NCBI GenBank assembly: GCA_026399445.1
Contig: JAPLRA010000135.1
Coordinates: 1 to 5,460 of the forward strand
From: Sulfuritalea sp.
Lineage (GTDB): Bacteria; Pseudomonadota; Gammaproteobacteria; Burkholderiales; Rhodocyclaceae
Length of the DNA stretch: 5,460 nt
Reading direction: 5' to 3'
Under the pieces are notes generated by a model, which had not been told where the DNA came from, searched no databases, and worked only from the letters and a program-made list of their open reading frames with translations. Position 1 is the stretch's first letter. Each line of letters opens with the position of its first letter. This document shows positions 1-5,460 of the stretch, one piece after another. Both the position numbers and the translations under genes were made by a program.

Positions 1-59
1 CATTCATGGCGAACATCAGGTCGATGATCTGCGCGCCGGTGGCGGCATCGAGATTTCCC
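1..59 (+). repeat. Left arm of 59-bp perfect inverted repeat
   Basis: Every base of 1-59 matches the reverse complement of 484-542. Read on the minus strand it encodes the D-loop region of YbbA in frame (GNLDAATG, then IIDLMFAMN). The match fails at position 60 against 483. Because it is perfect up to the window edge, the true repeat may continue upstream. A native YbbA N-terminus should lie here instead. Confidence 0.95.
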
Positions 60-643
60 TTGCCGTGACTTCCGGCGAGGCGGTTGCCATTGTAGGCGCC
101 TCGGGTTCGGGCAAGTCGACCCTGCTGGGGCTCATGGCAGGCCTCGACCTGCCTTCGTCCGGCAGCGTGCACTTGGGTGGGCAGGATCTGGCTGCGCTTG
201 ACGAAGACGGGCGAGCCGATCTGCGCGGCCGGCTGCTCGGTTTCGTGTTCCAGTCTTTCCAGTTGCTGCCGGCCCTGACCGCGCTGGAGAACACCATGCT
301 GCCGCTCGAACTGGCCGGTCGCGCCGACGCGCGCGCCATGGCCGAAGCGATGCTGGAGCGCGTCGGCCTCGGCGCGCGCCTGGGGCACGACCCGAAACAT
401 CTTTCGGGCGGCGAGCAGCAGCGCGTGGCATTGGCGCGGGCCTTCGCCATCCGGCCGCAACTCCTGCTGGCCGACGAACCGACGGGAAATCTCGATGCCG
501 CCACCGGCGCGCAGATCATCGACCTGATGTTCGCCATGAATGCCGAAGCCGGCACCACGCTGATCCTGGTGACGCACGACGAGGTGCTGGCGCATCGTTG
601 CGGGCGGACCTTGCGCTTGTCCGGCGGACGGCTGGAAGCCTGA
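2..643 (+). CDS. ybbA: YbbA-type ABC transporter ATP-binding protein, 5'-incomplete
   Basis: Nucleotide-binding subunit of the LolD/MacB-like exporter ATPase group; it hydrolyses ATP at the cytoplasmic face for a permease partner not present here. Visible motifs in order: Walker A GASGSGKST (95-121), Q-loop Gln (251-253, in FVFQSF), signature LSGGEQQ (401-421), Walker B with D-loop LLLADEPTGNLD (461-496), and H-loop His (575-577, in VTHD). The order and residues closely resemble E. coli YbbA as I recall it. The frame is open to the window edge, but only about position 62 onward looks like genuine YbbA: bases 1-59 are an inverted copy of 484-542, so the first roughly 20 translated residues are probably not native. 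GTG at 65 is an in-frame start, but it lies only 10 codons before Walker A, too close for a normal N-terminus. The true 5' end is therefore missing. The gene ends one base from the convergent hpnE stop. Family is certain; the exact name is likely. Confidence 0.85.
   Translation: MHGEHQVDDLRAGGGIEISLAVTSGEAVAIVGASGSGKSTLLGLMAGLDLPSSGSVHLGGQDLAALDEDGRADLRGRLLGFVFQSFQLLPALTALENTMLPLELAGRADARAMAEAMLERVGLGARLGHDPKHLSGGEQQRVALARAFAIRPQLLLADEPTGNLDAATGAQIIDLMFAMNAEAGTTLILVTHDEVLAHRCGRTLRLSGGRLEA
484..542 (-). repeat. Right arm of 59-bp inverted repeat, inside ybbA
   Basis: This is the partner of 1-59, separated from it by 424 bases (60-483). This arm is the native copy: on the plus strand it reads in frame as the stretch just after Walker B, where the family expects it. 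Confidence 0.95.
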
Positions 644-650
644 GTCAGGC
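638..650. repeat. 13-bp palindrome spanning two convergent stop codons
   Basis: GCCTGA-G-TCAGGC has 6-bp arms around one base. It holds the ybbA stop (641-643) and the hpnE stop (645-647 on the minus strand). Both proteins end in Ala (GCC) followed by TGA, which alone produces the symmetry. It is too short and lacks a T-tract to act as an intrinsic terminator, so no operator or terminator role is claimed. Confidence 0.6.
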
Positions 651-1901
651 GGCGAGGACGCCCCGCGCGGCGGCCACGCCGCTTCTGACCGCGCCTTCCA
701 GCGTCGCCGGGTAGTCCCCGGCTACATAGTCGCCCGCCAGCCAAACGCCCGGCAGACTGGTTCGAGTTGCCGGCCGCTGCAGATTTGGCACGCAGGCAAA
801 GGTTGCGCGCTTTTCGGTGATGGTCTGTACCGCCAGCGGCGCCGGCAGTTCGGACACGAGGCGGGCAATTTCGGCGTGAATGCCGCGTTCCAGTTCAGCC
901 GTCGGCAAGTCCAGATGGCGGCCGCGCGCGCTGATGACGGCGGCGATCAGGCCGTCTTGTCCGCACAGCTGGCCACGGTCGAACAGCCATTGCGCGAGCC
1001 CGGCGTCCACCCCGAGCATCGGCTGCGGCAGGCGTACCCAATCCGGGTAGCTGAAGTAGCTGGTGACGATGGGTTCCCAGTCGAAGTGTTCTACTTGATG
1101 CGCCAGTTCCGGCACGAGGGTGCCGAGGTGATAGGGCGCCACGGCGAGAACGATCTGCGCGAAGGGGCCGCTATCATCGACCAGCCAGGCGCCTCCTGCA
1201 CGTCGGAGCGAGCCGACGCGATGACCTGTATGCACGCTGCCGCCACGTTCGGTGATGAACTCTGCCGCAGGTTCCGGAAACAGCGCGGTGAGATCCACTC
1301 GCGGCAACAGCATATCGCTGGCGGAGCGCCTGCCGCCCAGGCTGTCGCGCAGCACGTTGGCCAGTACCTGGGCCGAGGCGCGATCGGCCGCGGTGTTCAG
1401 TGCGGCGATGCACAGCGGCTCCCACAAGAGTCGGCGCTGGCGGGGCGGCGTTTCGTTGCGGTCCAGCCACTCGGTCACGGTGCAATCCGGCTCGATGCGG
1501 AATTGGCCCGCTTTCAGTCCCTGCATGAGGCGAATCGCCGCCCGTTTTTCTCGCCAGTCGAGTCCGCGGGCGAGCAGCAGGGCGAAGGCGGTATGCAGCG
1601 GCGCGGGTAGACGCGGTGCGCTCATCAGGAATTCGCCGGGAAACTCGAAGCGCAGCGGCGTGCGCTTGAGCAGCTGCTTCGGATCGACGCCGACGGCGCG
1701 CATCAGGCGCAGGGTTTCGGTGTAGGCGCCGACGAGGATGTGCTGGCCGTTATCGACGGTCAGGCCGTCGATCTGCGCCGCGCGGGCGCGTCCGCCAAGC
1801 ACGCGCGAGGCCTCGAATACCTCCACCTGCCGGCCTGCCGCGGTCAGTTCGACGGCCGCTGCCAGCCCGGCGTAGCCGCCACCGATGATGGCAGTCTTCA
1901 A
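645..1901 (-). CDS. hpnE: Hydroxysqualene dehydroxylase HpnE (FAD-dependent)
   Basis: This is the last enzyme of the bacterial HpnCDE squalene route: a flavoprotein that reductively removes the hydroxyl from hydroxysqualene to give squalene. It is 418 residues long, near the usual size of about 420. The N-terminal Rossmann motif is GGGYAG at 7-12, the acidic end of beta-2 is E30, and LGGRA follows at 35-39. The C-terminal FAD-binding segment GVWLAGDYVAGDYPATLEGA begins at residue 385. The start is TTG at 1901-1899. The frame is open much further upstream, but that part lies over hpnD in another frame, and there is no ATG or GTG close before the Rossmann motif. A weak TGGA lies 7 nt before the TTG. 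The TTG overlaps the hpnD stop as TTGA, so translation is probably coupled. No frameshift is seen. The family is the amine oxidase / phytoene desaturase-like superfamily; the hpnCD context makes HpnE the firm choice. Confidence 0.93.
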   Translation of the reverse strand: MKTAIIGGGYAGLAAAVELTAAGRQVEVFEASRVLGGRARAAQIDGLTVDNGQHILVGAYTETLRLMRAVGVDPKQLLKRTPLRFEFPGEFLMSAPRLPAPLHTAFALLLARGLDWREKRAAIRLMQGLKAGQFRIEPDCTVTEWLDRNETPPRQRRLLWEPLCIAALNTAADRASAQVLANVLRDSLGGRRSASDMLLPRVDLTALFPEPAAEFITERGGSVHTGHRVGSLRRAGGAWLVDDSGPFAQIVLAVAPYHLGTLVPELAHQVEHFDWEPIVTSYFSYPDWVRLPQPMLGVDAGLAQWLFDRGQLCGQDGLIAAVISARGRHLDLPTAELERGIHAEIARLVSELPAPLAVQTITEKRATFACVPNLQRPATRTSLPGVWLAGDYVAGDYPATLEGAVRSGVAAARGVLAA

Positions 1902-2731
1902 GCGCTGATCCAGGTTTTGCCGGCCAGCCACAGCTTGCGCAGCGGCGGCAGCGAGGTGCGGCGATCCAGCACGAGGCAGTCGTCGCGAACGATTTCGTCG
2001 AGCGTGGCGCGGTAGATGGCGGCCATGATCAGGCCGGCGCGCTGTGCCTTGCGGTCGGCGGCGGGAAGCTGGGCGAAGGCCTGCTGGTAAAGCGTCGTGG
2101 CGCGCGCTACCTGGAATTCCATGAGCTGGCGGAAGTTGTCGCTGTAGCGCGCTTGCAGCAAATCGCGCTCCTCGACGCCGAAGCGGGCCAGTTCGTCCTG
2201 CGGCAGGTAGATGCGGCCGCGCCGCGCGTCCTCGCCGACATCGCGGATGATGTTGGTGAGCTGGAAGGCCAGACCGAGGTCGTGGGCGTACCTGAGCGTC
2301 TGGCGGTCGGTGTAGCCGAAGATTTCGGCGGCGAGCAGGCCAACCACGCTGGCGACGCGGTAGCAGTACAGGTGCAGCGCCTTGAAATCGGCGTAGCGGA
2401 CGTGGTCGAGGTCCATCTCCATGCCGTCGATGATTTCCAGCAGTTGTTCCTGCGGCAGCGAGAAGTTCTTCAGGGACGTGGCCAGCGCCTGCGTCACCGG
2501 GTGGCTGGGGCGGCCGTCGAACAGCGCCTTGACTTCGCCGCGCCACCAGTCAAGCTGGGCGCGCGACAACTCCGCGTCGGGGCATTCGTCGACCACGTCA
2601 TCGACTTCGCGGCAAAAGGCGTAGAGCGCCGTGATGGCCTGGCGCCGCAGCGGTTCGAGGAAGAGGAAGCTGTAGTAGAAGCTGGAGCCGCTCTGCGCGG
2701 TGCGTTCCTGGCAGTATTCATCGGGTGTCAT
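1898..2731 (-). CDS. hpnD: Presqualene diphosphate synthase HpnD
   Basis: This enzyme condenses two farnesyl diphosphates head to head into presqualene diphosphate, the first step of the HpnCDE route. It is a 277-residue, all-helical trans-isoprenyl diphosphate synthase of the squalene/phytoene synthase family. The two Mg-diphosphate-binding aspartate motifs are intact: DDVVD at 44-48 and DVGED at 164-168, the latter followed by RGRIYLPQDEL. YAFCREVDD around the first motif is typical. I chose ATG at 2731-2729, giving MTPDEYCQE, the usual family N-terminus. An in-frame start 8 codons upstream would push deep into hpnC and adds residues the family lacks. That ATG overlaps the hpnC TGA as ATGA. 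No Shine-Dalgarno is visible before it, which suggests coupling to hpnC. Phytoene synthase is the alternative by fold, but the order hpnC-hpnD-hpnE argues against it. Confidence 0.94.
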   Translation of the reverse strand: MTPDEYCQERTAQSGSSFYYSFLFLEPLRRQAITALYAFCREVDDVVDECPDAELSRAQLDWWRGEVKALFDGRPSHPVTQALATSLKNFSLPQEQLLEIIDGMEMDLDHVRYADFKALHLYCYRVASVVGLLAAEIFGYTDRQTLRYAHDLGLAFQLTNIIRDVGEDARRGRIYLPQDELARFGVEERDLLQARYSDNFRQLMEFQVARATTLYQQAFAQLPAADRKAQRAGLIMAAIYRATLDEIVRDDCLVLDRRTSLPPLRKLWLAGKTWISA

Positions 2732-3552
2732 AGGGAACGGACCAGGGAGCGCCACAGGATCAGCGGCCAGTCGGGAGCCTGAAGCCGCGGTCGTCGCGTA
2801 AAGACATCGTAATCGACCGCCTCGATTTTATCCAGAATGCGCAGGCCACCGGCGACGATGGCACGGATTTCGAGGCCGATCCGTCCCGGCAGGTCCCAGC
2901 CCAGCGATGCGCCGGAGAGCATCAGGGCGCGGGCGCGGTTTACTTGGAATTCGAGCAGTTGCCGGAAGTCGGCGGTGGTGACACGGCGGCAGATGTCGCT
3001 GTCGCTGACTCCGAACCTCACCATCTCGTCCTGCGGCAGGTATATCCGGCCGTTCGCGCCTTTGAGGGCATCGATGCCGACATCCTGCCAATGGTTGATC
3101 AGCTGCAGCGCGGAGCAGATGGCGTCGGAACGGGAGAGGTTTTCCGCCGTGGCCTGGCCGAACAGATGCAGCAGCAGCCGCCCGACCGGATCCGCCGAGC
3201 GGCGGCAGTAATCCGTGAGTTCCGCGTAGTCGCGATAGCGATCCTTGCCTACGTCCTGAATGAAGGCATCGAGCAGGTCGCGAAACAGTTGCAGCGGCAG
3301 GTCGTAACGGGCGATCACCGGCCGCAGGCGCAGGAATACCGGATGCTGCGTCGGTCGGCCTTGCCCAATTGCGTCCAGTTCGGCCTGGTAGCCGGCCAGC
3401 AGCGCCCCGCGCTGCCGCGGCGAAAGCTCTCCCTCGTCAGCGAAGTCGTCCGCACTACGGGCGAAGCCATAGATGGCAGCCACCGGCTCGCGCAGCGGAG
3501 CGGGCAGCAGAATCGAGGCAACGGGGAAGTTTTCGTAGTGATCGACGGCCAT
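2728..3552 (-). CDS. hpnC: Hydroxysqualene synthase HpnC
   Basis: This enzyme converts presqualene diphosphate to hydroxysqualene, the middle reaction of the HpnCDE pathway. It is 274 residues long and paralogous to HpnD next door. The N-terminus MAVDHYENFPVASILLPAPL is characteristic of HpnC. Aspartate motifs are DDFAD at 35-39 and DVGID at 157-161. The second is followed by ALKGANGRIYLP, three residues longer than the equivalent ARRGRIYLP of HpnD. Further shared blocks are RFGV and a (Q)L-EFQV-RA segment. The start is fixed: an in-frame TGA lies directly before the ATG at 3552-3550, so the frame cannot extend upstream. No Shine-Dalgarno is visible in the 20 bases before it. It is first in the operon and overlaps hpnD by 4 nt. 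A TAGAAT -10-like box lies 32 bases upstream (3589-3584, minus), with only a poor -35. Confidence 0.93.
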   Translation of the reverse strand: MAVDHYENFPVASILLPAPLREPVAAIYGFARSADDFADEGELSPRQRGALLAGYQAELDAIGQGRPTQHPVFLRLRPVIARYDLPLQLFRDLLDAFIQDVGKDRYRDYAELTDYCRRSADPVGRLLLHLFGQATAENLSRSDAICSALQLINHWQDVGIDALKGANGRIYLPQDEMVRFGVSDSDICRRVTTADFRQLLEFQVNRARALMLSGASLGWDLPGRIGLEIRAIVAGGLRILDKIEAVDYDVFTRRPRLQAPDWPLILWRSLVRSL

Positions 3553-3660
3553 TCAGGGGCGCGCGGCGTGGGCTGAAGGCTGGATTCTACCGGGGCTATG
3601 TGCGGCATTTGTCGCTGTTTTCCAGCTTCTGTTCGCTGTCCTTAGGTCCCCGAAAGCAGG

Positions 3661-3666
3661 TAAAAT
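3661..3666 (+). promoter_or_regulatory. Possible -10 box for tRNA-Leu
   Basis: TAAAAT matches the sigma-70 -10 consensus at 5 of 6 positions and is the most A/T-rich hexamer upstream of the tRNA. No good -35 lies 16-18 bases before it and there is no extended -10 TG. It would give a transcript start near 3673 and a leader of about 48 bases containing the hairpin. This is a weak call. Confidence 0.28.
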
Positions 3667-3679
3667 TCGCAATCCACGT

Positions 3680-3719
3680 CGTGTCGTTCCGGCTTTGCTT
3701 GCTGGCCGGCTGCGACACG
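3680..3719 (+). other. 12-bp-stem hairpin ending one base before tRNA-Leu
   Basis: Outer arms CGTGTCG (3680-3686) and CGACACG (3713-3719) pair over 7 bp. Inner arms CCGGC (3689-3693) and GCCGG (3705-3709) pair over 5 bp. An internal loop of 2 and 3 bases separates the stems, and the apical loop is 11 bases. If the tRNA promoter lies upstream, this folds in the 5' leader right at the RNase P cleavage site. There is no T-tract after it, so it is not an intrinsic terminator. The function is unknown. Confidence 0.6.
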
Positions 3720-3720
3720 T

Positions 3721-3805
3721 GCCCAAGTGGCGGAATTGGTAGACGCACCAGATTTAGGTTCTGGCGCCGCGAGGCGTGGGGGTTCGAGTCCCTTCTTGGG
3801 CACCA
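3721..3805 (+). tRNA. leuW: tRNA-Leu(UAG)
   Basis: This 85-nt gene includes an encoded CCA. The acceptor stem GCCCAAG (3721-3727) pairs perfectly with CTTGGGC (3795-3801), followed by discriminator A and CCA (3803-3805). The anticodon stem CCAGA/TCTGG encloses loop TTTAGGT with anticodon TAG at 3755-3757, which reads CUA and other CUN codons. The long class II variable arm CGCC-GCGA-GGCG confirms a Leu-type tRNA. The T stem (3778-3782 with 3790-3794) has two G-U pairs at its base and loop TTCGAGT. The sequence closely resembles E. coli leuW as I recall it. The gene lies 79 bases before the chosen tig start and may share its transcript. Confidence 0.97.
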
Positions 3806-3819
3806 GCATTTGGGCGAAG

Positions 3820-3855
3820 TTTGGTCGCGGTTTTTGATTTGGTGCGGTTTTTTTT
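3820..3855 (+). repeat. Imperfect tandem repeat ending in a T8 tract, tRNA-tig spacer
   Basis: TTTGGTCGCGGTTTTT (3820-3835) is followed after GA by TTTGGTGCGGTTTTT (3838-3852), the same sequence minus one C; T's run on to 3855. There is no inverted repeat before the T8 run, so despite the T's it is not a standard rho-independent terminator. The rest of the spacer (3806-3884) holds nothing else I recognise. Confidence 0.7.
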
Positions 3856-3884
3856 CAATGAATTCTTCAGTGACGGATATAGAG

Positions 3885-5207
3885 ATGACGGACAAGGCAA
3901 CGACGGACGTGGCAATCGACAGCAGCAGCGCGCTGGAGCGGCGCATCGAAATGACAATAGCGCTGGCCGAGCTCGACAAGGATGTCGAGCAGCGTCTGAA
4001 GCGGATGTCGCGCACAGTCAAGGCGGCGGGTTTCCGTCCCGGCAAAGTGCCGATGAAGCTGGTGGCCCAGCAGCATGGCTCCCAGGCGCGCTCGGAGGCG
4101 ATCGGCGCAGCGGTGGAAAAAGCCTATGGCGAGAAGGTTCGCGAGCAGAACCTGCGCGTTGCCGGCTATCCCCGTATCGAGCCGAAGGACGATGTCGGCC
4201 CCGGACTGATCGGCTTCACCGCGATATTCGAGGTCTATCCCGAAATCGCACCGGCAGACATCTCCGGGCAGGCGATTGAAAAACCGACGCTGACGGTGAC
4301 CGACGTCGAGGTCGATACGACGCTCGACGTCCTGCGCAAGCAGCGCACCACCTACGTCGAGACCGACCGCGCCGCTGCCAAGGACGATCGTCTGGTAATC
4401 GACTTCATCGGACGCAAGAATGGAGAGGAGTTCCCCGGCGGCAAGGCGAGCGACTACTCGGTCATGGTCGGTGGCGGCATGATGCTGCCGGATTTCGAGG
4501 CGCAACTCGCAGGCGGCAAGGCGGGCGAGAAGAAGACTTTCGATGTCACTTTCCCTGCCGACTATCAGGCGGCGGAACTGGCCGGCAACACGGTGCAGTT
4601 CGAGATGACGGTGAAGAAGGTCGAGGCGCCCAAGCTGCCCGAACTCGATGCCGAATTTGCCAAACAGCTTGGCGTTGCCGACGGCGACACCGCAAAGATG
4701 CGCATCGAGGTTCGCTCGAATCTGGAGCGCGAAGTCAAAAAGCGCCTGCTGGCCAAGGTCAAGGAGCAGGTGATGGAGGCGCTGCTCAAGGTGAATCCGA
4801 TCGAGGTGCCGAAAGCGCTGGTCGAGATGGAATCGGAGCAGATGGCCGAAGCGGCGAAGCGCGACATGGAATCGCGCGGCATGGGCATGAAGAACATTCC
4901 GGTCGAGGCGTCCTGGTTCACCGAGCAGGCAATACGCCGCGTGAAGCTGGGCCTGCTGCTGGCCGAACTGGTCAAGGCCAAGGATCTCCACGTCAAGCCG
5001 GAGCAAGTGCGCGCCATTGTTGACGAATTCGCCGAAACCTTCGAGGACCCCAAGGAAGTGGTCCGCTGGTACTATTCCCAACCACAGCGGCTGGCCGAGG
5101 CCGAGGCGCTGGCGCTGGAAAACAACGTGGTCGATTGGGTGCTTGCCAGCGCCAAGGTTACCGAAACCCCCATCGCCTTTGATGCGCTGATGGGAAATGC
5201 AGCATGA
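3885..5207 (+). CDS. tig: Trigger factor, ribosome-associated chaperone / prolyl isomerase
   Basis: This protein binds the ribosome near the exit tunnel and shields nascent chains; it also carries peptidyl-prolyl isomerase activity. It is 440 residues from this start (E. coli has 432). The N-terminal ribosome-binding domain carries the signature GFRPGKVP at 49-56. The FKBP-like domain runs from about DRLVIDFIG (168-176) to MTVKKVE (near 245). The C-terminal helical chaperone domain follows and ends in LMGNAA. The start is ambiguous. ATG 3885 has GGA 7 nt upstream and gives a near-normal N-terminus. ATG 3858 adds 9 residues but sits right after a T8 run with no ribosome site. GTG 3909 would also fit the family alignment. 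The frame stays open upstream through the tRNA gene, which cannot be coding. clpP follows closely, so the two are probably one operon. The function is secure. Confidence 0.95.
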   Translation: MTDKATTDVAIDSSSALERRIEMTIALAELDKDVEQRLKRMSRTVKAAGFRPGKVPMKLVAQQHGSQARSEAIGAAVEKAYGEKVREQNLRVAGYPRIEPKDDVGPGLIGFTAIFEVYPEIAPADISGQAIEKPTLTVTDVEVDTTLDVLRKQRTTYVETDRAAAKDDRLVIDFIGRKNGEEFPGGKASDYSVMVGGGMMLPDFEAQLAGGKAGEKKTFDVTFPADYQAAELAGNTVQFEMTVKKVEAPKLPELDAEFAKQLGVADGDTAKMRIEVRSNLEREVKKRLLAKVKEQVMEALLKVNPIEVPKALVEMESEQMAEAAKRDMESRGMGMKNIPVEASWFTEQAIRRVKLGLLLAELVKAKDLHVKPEQVRAIVDEFAETFEDPKEVVRWYYSQPQRLAEAEALALENNVVDWVLASAKVTETPIAFDALMGNAA

Positions 5208-5214
5208 TCTTGCC

Positions 5215-5218
5215 GGAG
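5215..5218 (+). promoter_or_regulatory. Shine-Dalgarno site for clpP
   Basis: GGAG lies 6 bases before ATG 5225, the best-spaced ribosome site in the window. It favours that ATG over the in-frame ATG at 5204, which overlaps the tig stop and has only GGGA 8 bases upstream. Confidence 0.65.
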
Positions 5219-5224
5219 ACGTCC

Positions 5225-5460
5225 ATGTACGGTTCGCGACAGAATGGTGGTGCCTACGACGCACCCGCCCCTGACACGCAGGGGCTGGGTCTGGTGCCCA
5301 TGGTCATCGAGACCAGCGGGCGCGGCGAGCGGGCCTACGACATCTATTCGCGCTTGCTGCGCGAACGGGTGATCTTCCTGGTCGGCCCGGTCAACGACGG
5401 CACGGCCAATCTGATCGTGGCGCAGCTACTTTTCCTTGAATCGGAAAATCCGGACAAGGA
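5225..5460 (+). CDS. clpP: ATP-dependent Clp protease proteolytic subunit ClpP, 3' end beyond window
   Basis: This is the serine protease subunit that forms a barrel of two heptamers and degrades substrates unfolded by ClpX or ClpA. The N-terminal 78 or so residues are visible. After a variable leader of about 20 residues comes LVPMVIETSGRGERAYDIYS, then LLRERVIFLVGP, VNDGTANLIVAQLLFLE and SENPDK, all typical of proteobacterial ClpP. The catalytic Ser, His and Asp lie beyond the window. I chose ATG 5225 because of the GGAG at 5215-5218. ATG 5204, which forms an ATGA overlap with the tig stop, is in frame and would add 7 residues; both lie in the poorly conserved propeptide region. The gap from tig is 17 bases, consistent with co-transcription. 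clpX and lon often follow, but this cannot be seen here. Confidence 0.95.
   Translation, partial: MYGSRQNGGAYDAPAPDTQGLGLVPMVIETSGRGERAYDIYSRLLRERVIFLVGPVNDGTANLIVAQLLFLESENPDK

Larger units (their letters stand above)
3553..3720. other. Divergent intergenic region between hpnC and tRNA-Leu
   Basis: These 168 bases must carry whatever promoters drive hpnC leftward and tRNA-Leu rightward. I see a TAGAAT box on the minus strand (3589-3584), a TAAAAT box on the plus strand (3661-3666), and a hairpin at 3680-3719. Neither box has a convincing -35 partner. No protein-coding gene is supported here. Confidence 0.6.

Noticed and set aside
2..61. Plus-strand residues before 62 as the native YbbA N-terminus
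   Set aside because: I first tried to match them loosely to the E. coli YbbA N-terminus, but the bases are an exact inverted copy of 484-542, so the resemblance is accidental.
638..650. Palindrome at the ybbA/hpnE junction as a protein-binding operator
   Set aside because: It is fully explained by both genes ending in GCC TGA one base apart.
16..744. 242-codon minus-strand frame across ybbA and the end of hpnE
   Set aside because: It is an Arg/Ser/Pro-rich antisense shadow of ybbA with no recognisable motif, and it runs through the inverted-repeat arms.
876..1610. 244-codon plus-strand frame opposite hpnE
   Set aside because: It is the antisense shadow of an intact, conserved gene, with no motif and no ribosome site.
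1902..2546. N-terminal extension of the hpnE frame by about 215 codons
   Set aside because: The extension lies over hpnD in another frame and is Arg/Pro/Ala-rich nonsense. The HpnE family begins just before the Rossmann motif.
3315..3608. 97-codon minus-strand frame starting upstream of hpnC, as a leader peptide or small gene
   Set aside because: It is mostly an out-of-frame reading of hpnC, with no ribosome site or recognisable content.
3838..3855. Rho-independent terminator after tRNA-Leu
   Set aside because: There is a T8 tract but no inverted repeat before it; the upstream similarity is a direct repeat.
3867..5264. 465-codon open frame on the minus strand opposite tig
   Set aside because: It mirrors tig in a GC-rich genome, where antisense frames stay open by codon bias. 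The translation is rich in His, Leu and Arg with no domain, and tig itself is unmistakable.

Overview
The window is GC-rich and looks like a betaproteobacterial chromosome segment. Organism placement is an inference from three things: the tRNA-Leu / trigger factor / ClpP order, protein sequences that read as betaproteobacterial, and a complete hpnCDE set. A Rhodocyclales or Nitrosomonadales member would fit, but the window cannot settle the genus.

Layout. Positions 1-643 (+) hold a 5'-incomplete YbbA-type ABC transporter ATPase. Its first 59 bases are an exact reverse complement of positions 484-542 of the same gene, so the 5' end looks rearranged or chimeric rather than native. Positions 645-3552 (-) hold an intact three-gene operon, hpnC-hpnD-hpnE, that converts farnesyl diphosphate to squalene. 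Each junction is a 4-nt stop/start overlap (ATGA, then TTGA). The operon meets ybbA tail to tail with one base between the stop codons. Positions 3553-3720 are a divergent intergenic region with a weak -10-like box and a strong hairpin that ends one base before a tRNA. Positions 3721-3805 (+) are tRNA-Leu(UAG) with an encoded CCA. Positions 3806-3884 are a T-rich spacer with an imperfect tandem repeat. Positions 3885-5207 (+) are trigger factor (tig), followed by the 5' part of clpP, which runs off the window.

How the genes work together. HpnD joins two farnesyl diphosphates to presqualene diphosphate, HpnC turns that into hydroxysqualene, and HpnE reduces it to squalene for hopanoids or related lipids. 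The cyclase is not in the window. Tig and ClpP belong to protein folding and turnover; a tig-clpP(-clpX-lon) order is common in Proteobacteria.

Most of the window is ordinary, well-conserved chromosome. I do not see a new biological system. The strongest unexplained signal is the 59-bp perfect inverted repeat at the left edge, which I think is more likely an assembly or amplification chimera than biology. Second is the hairpin abutting tRNA-Leu.
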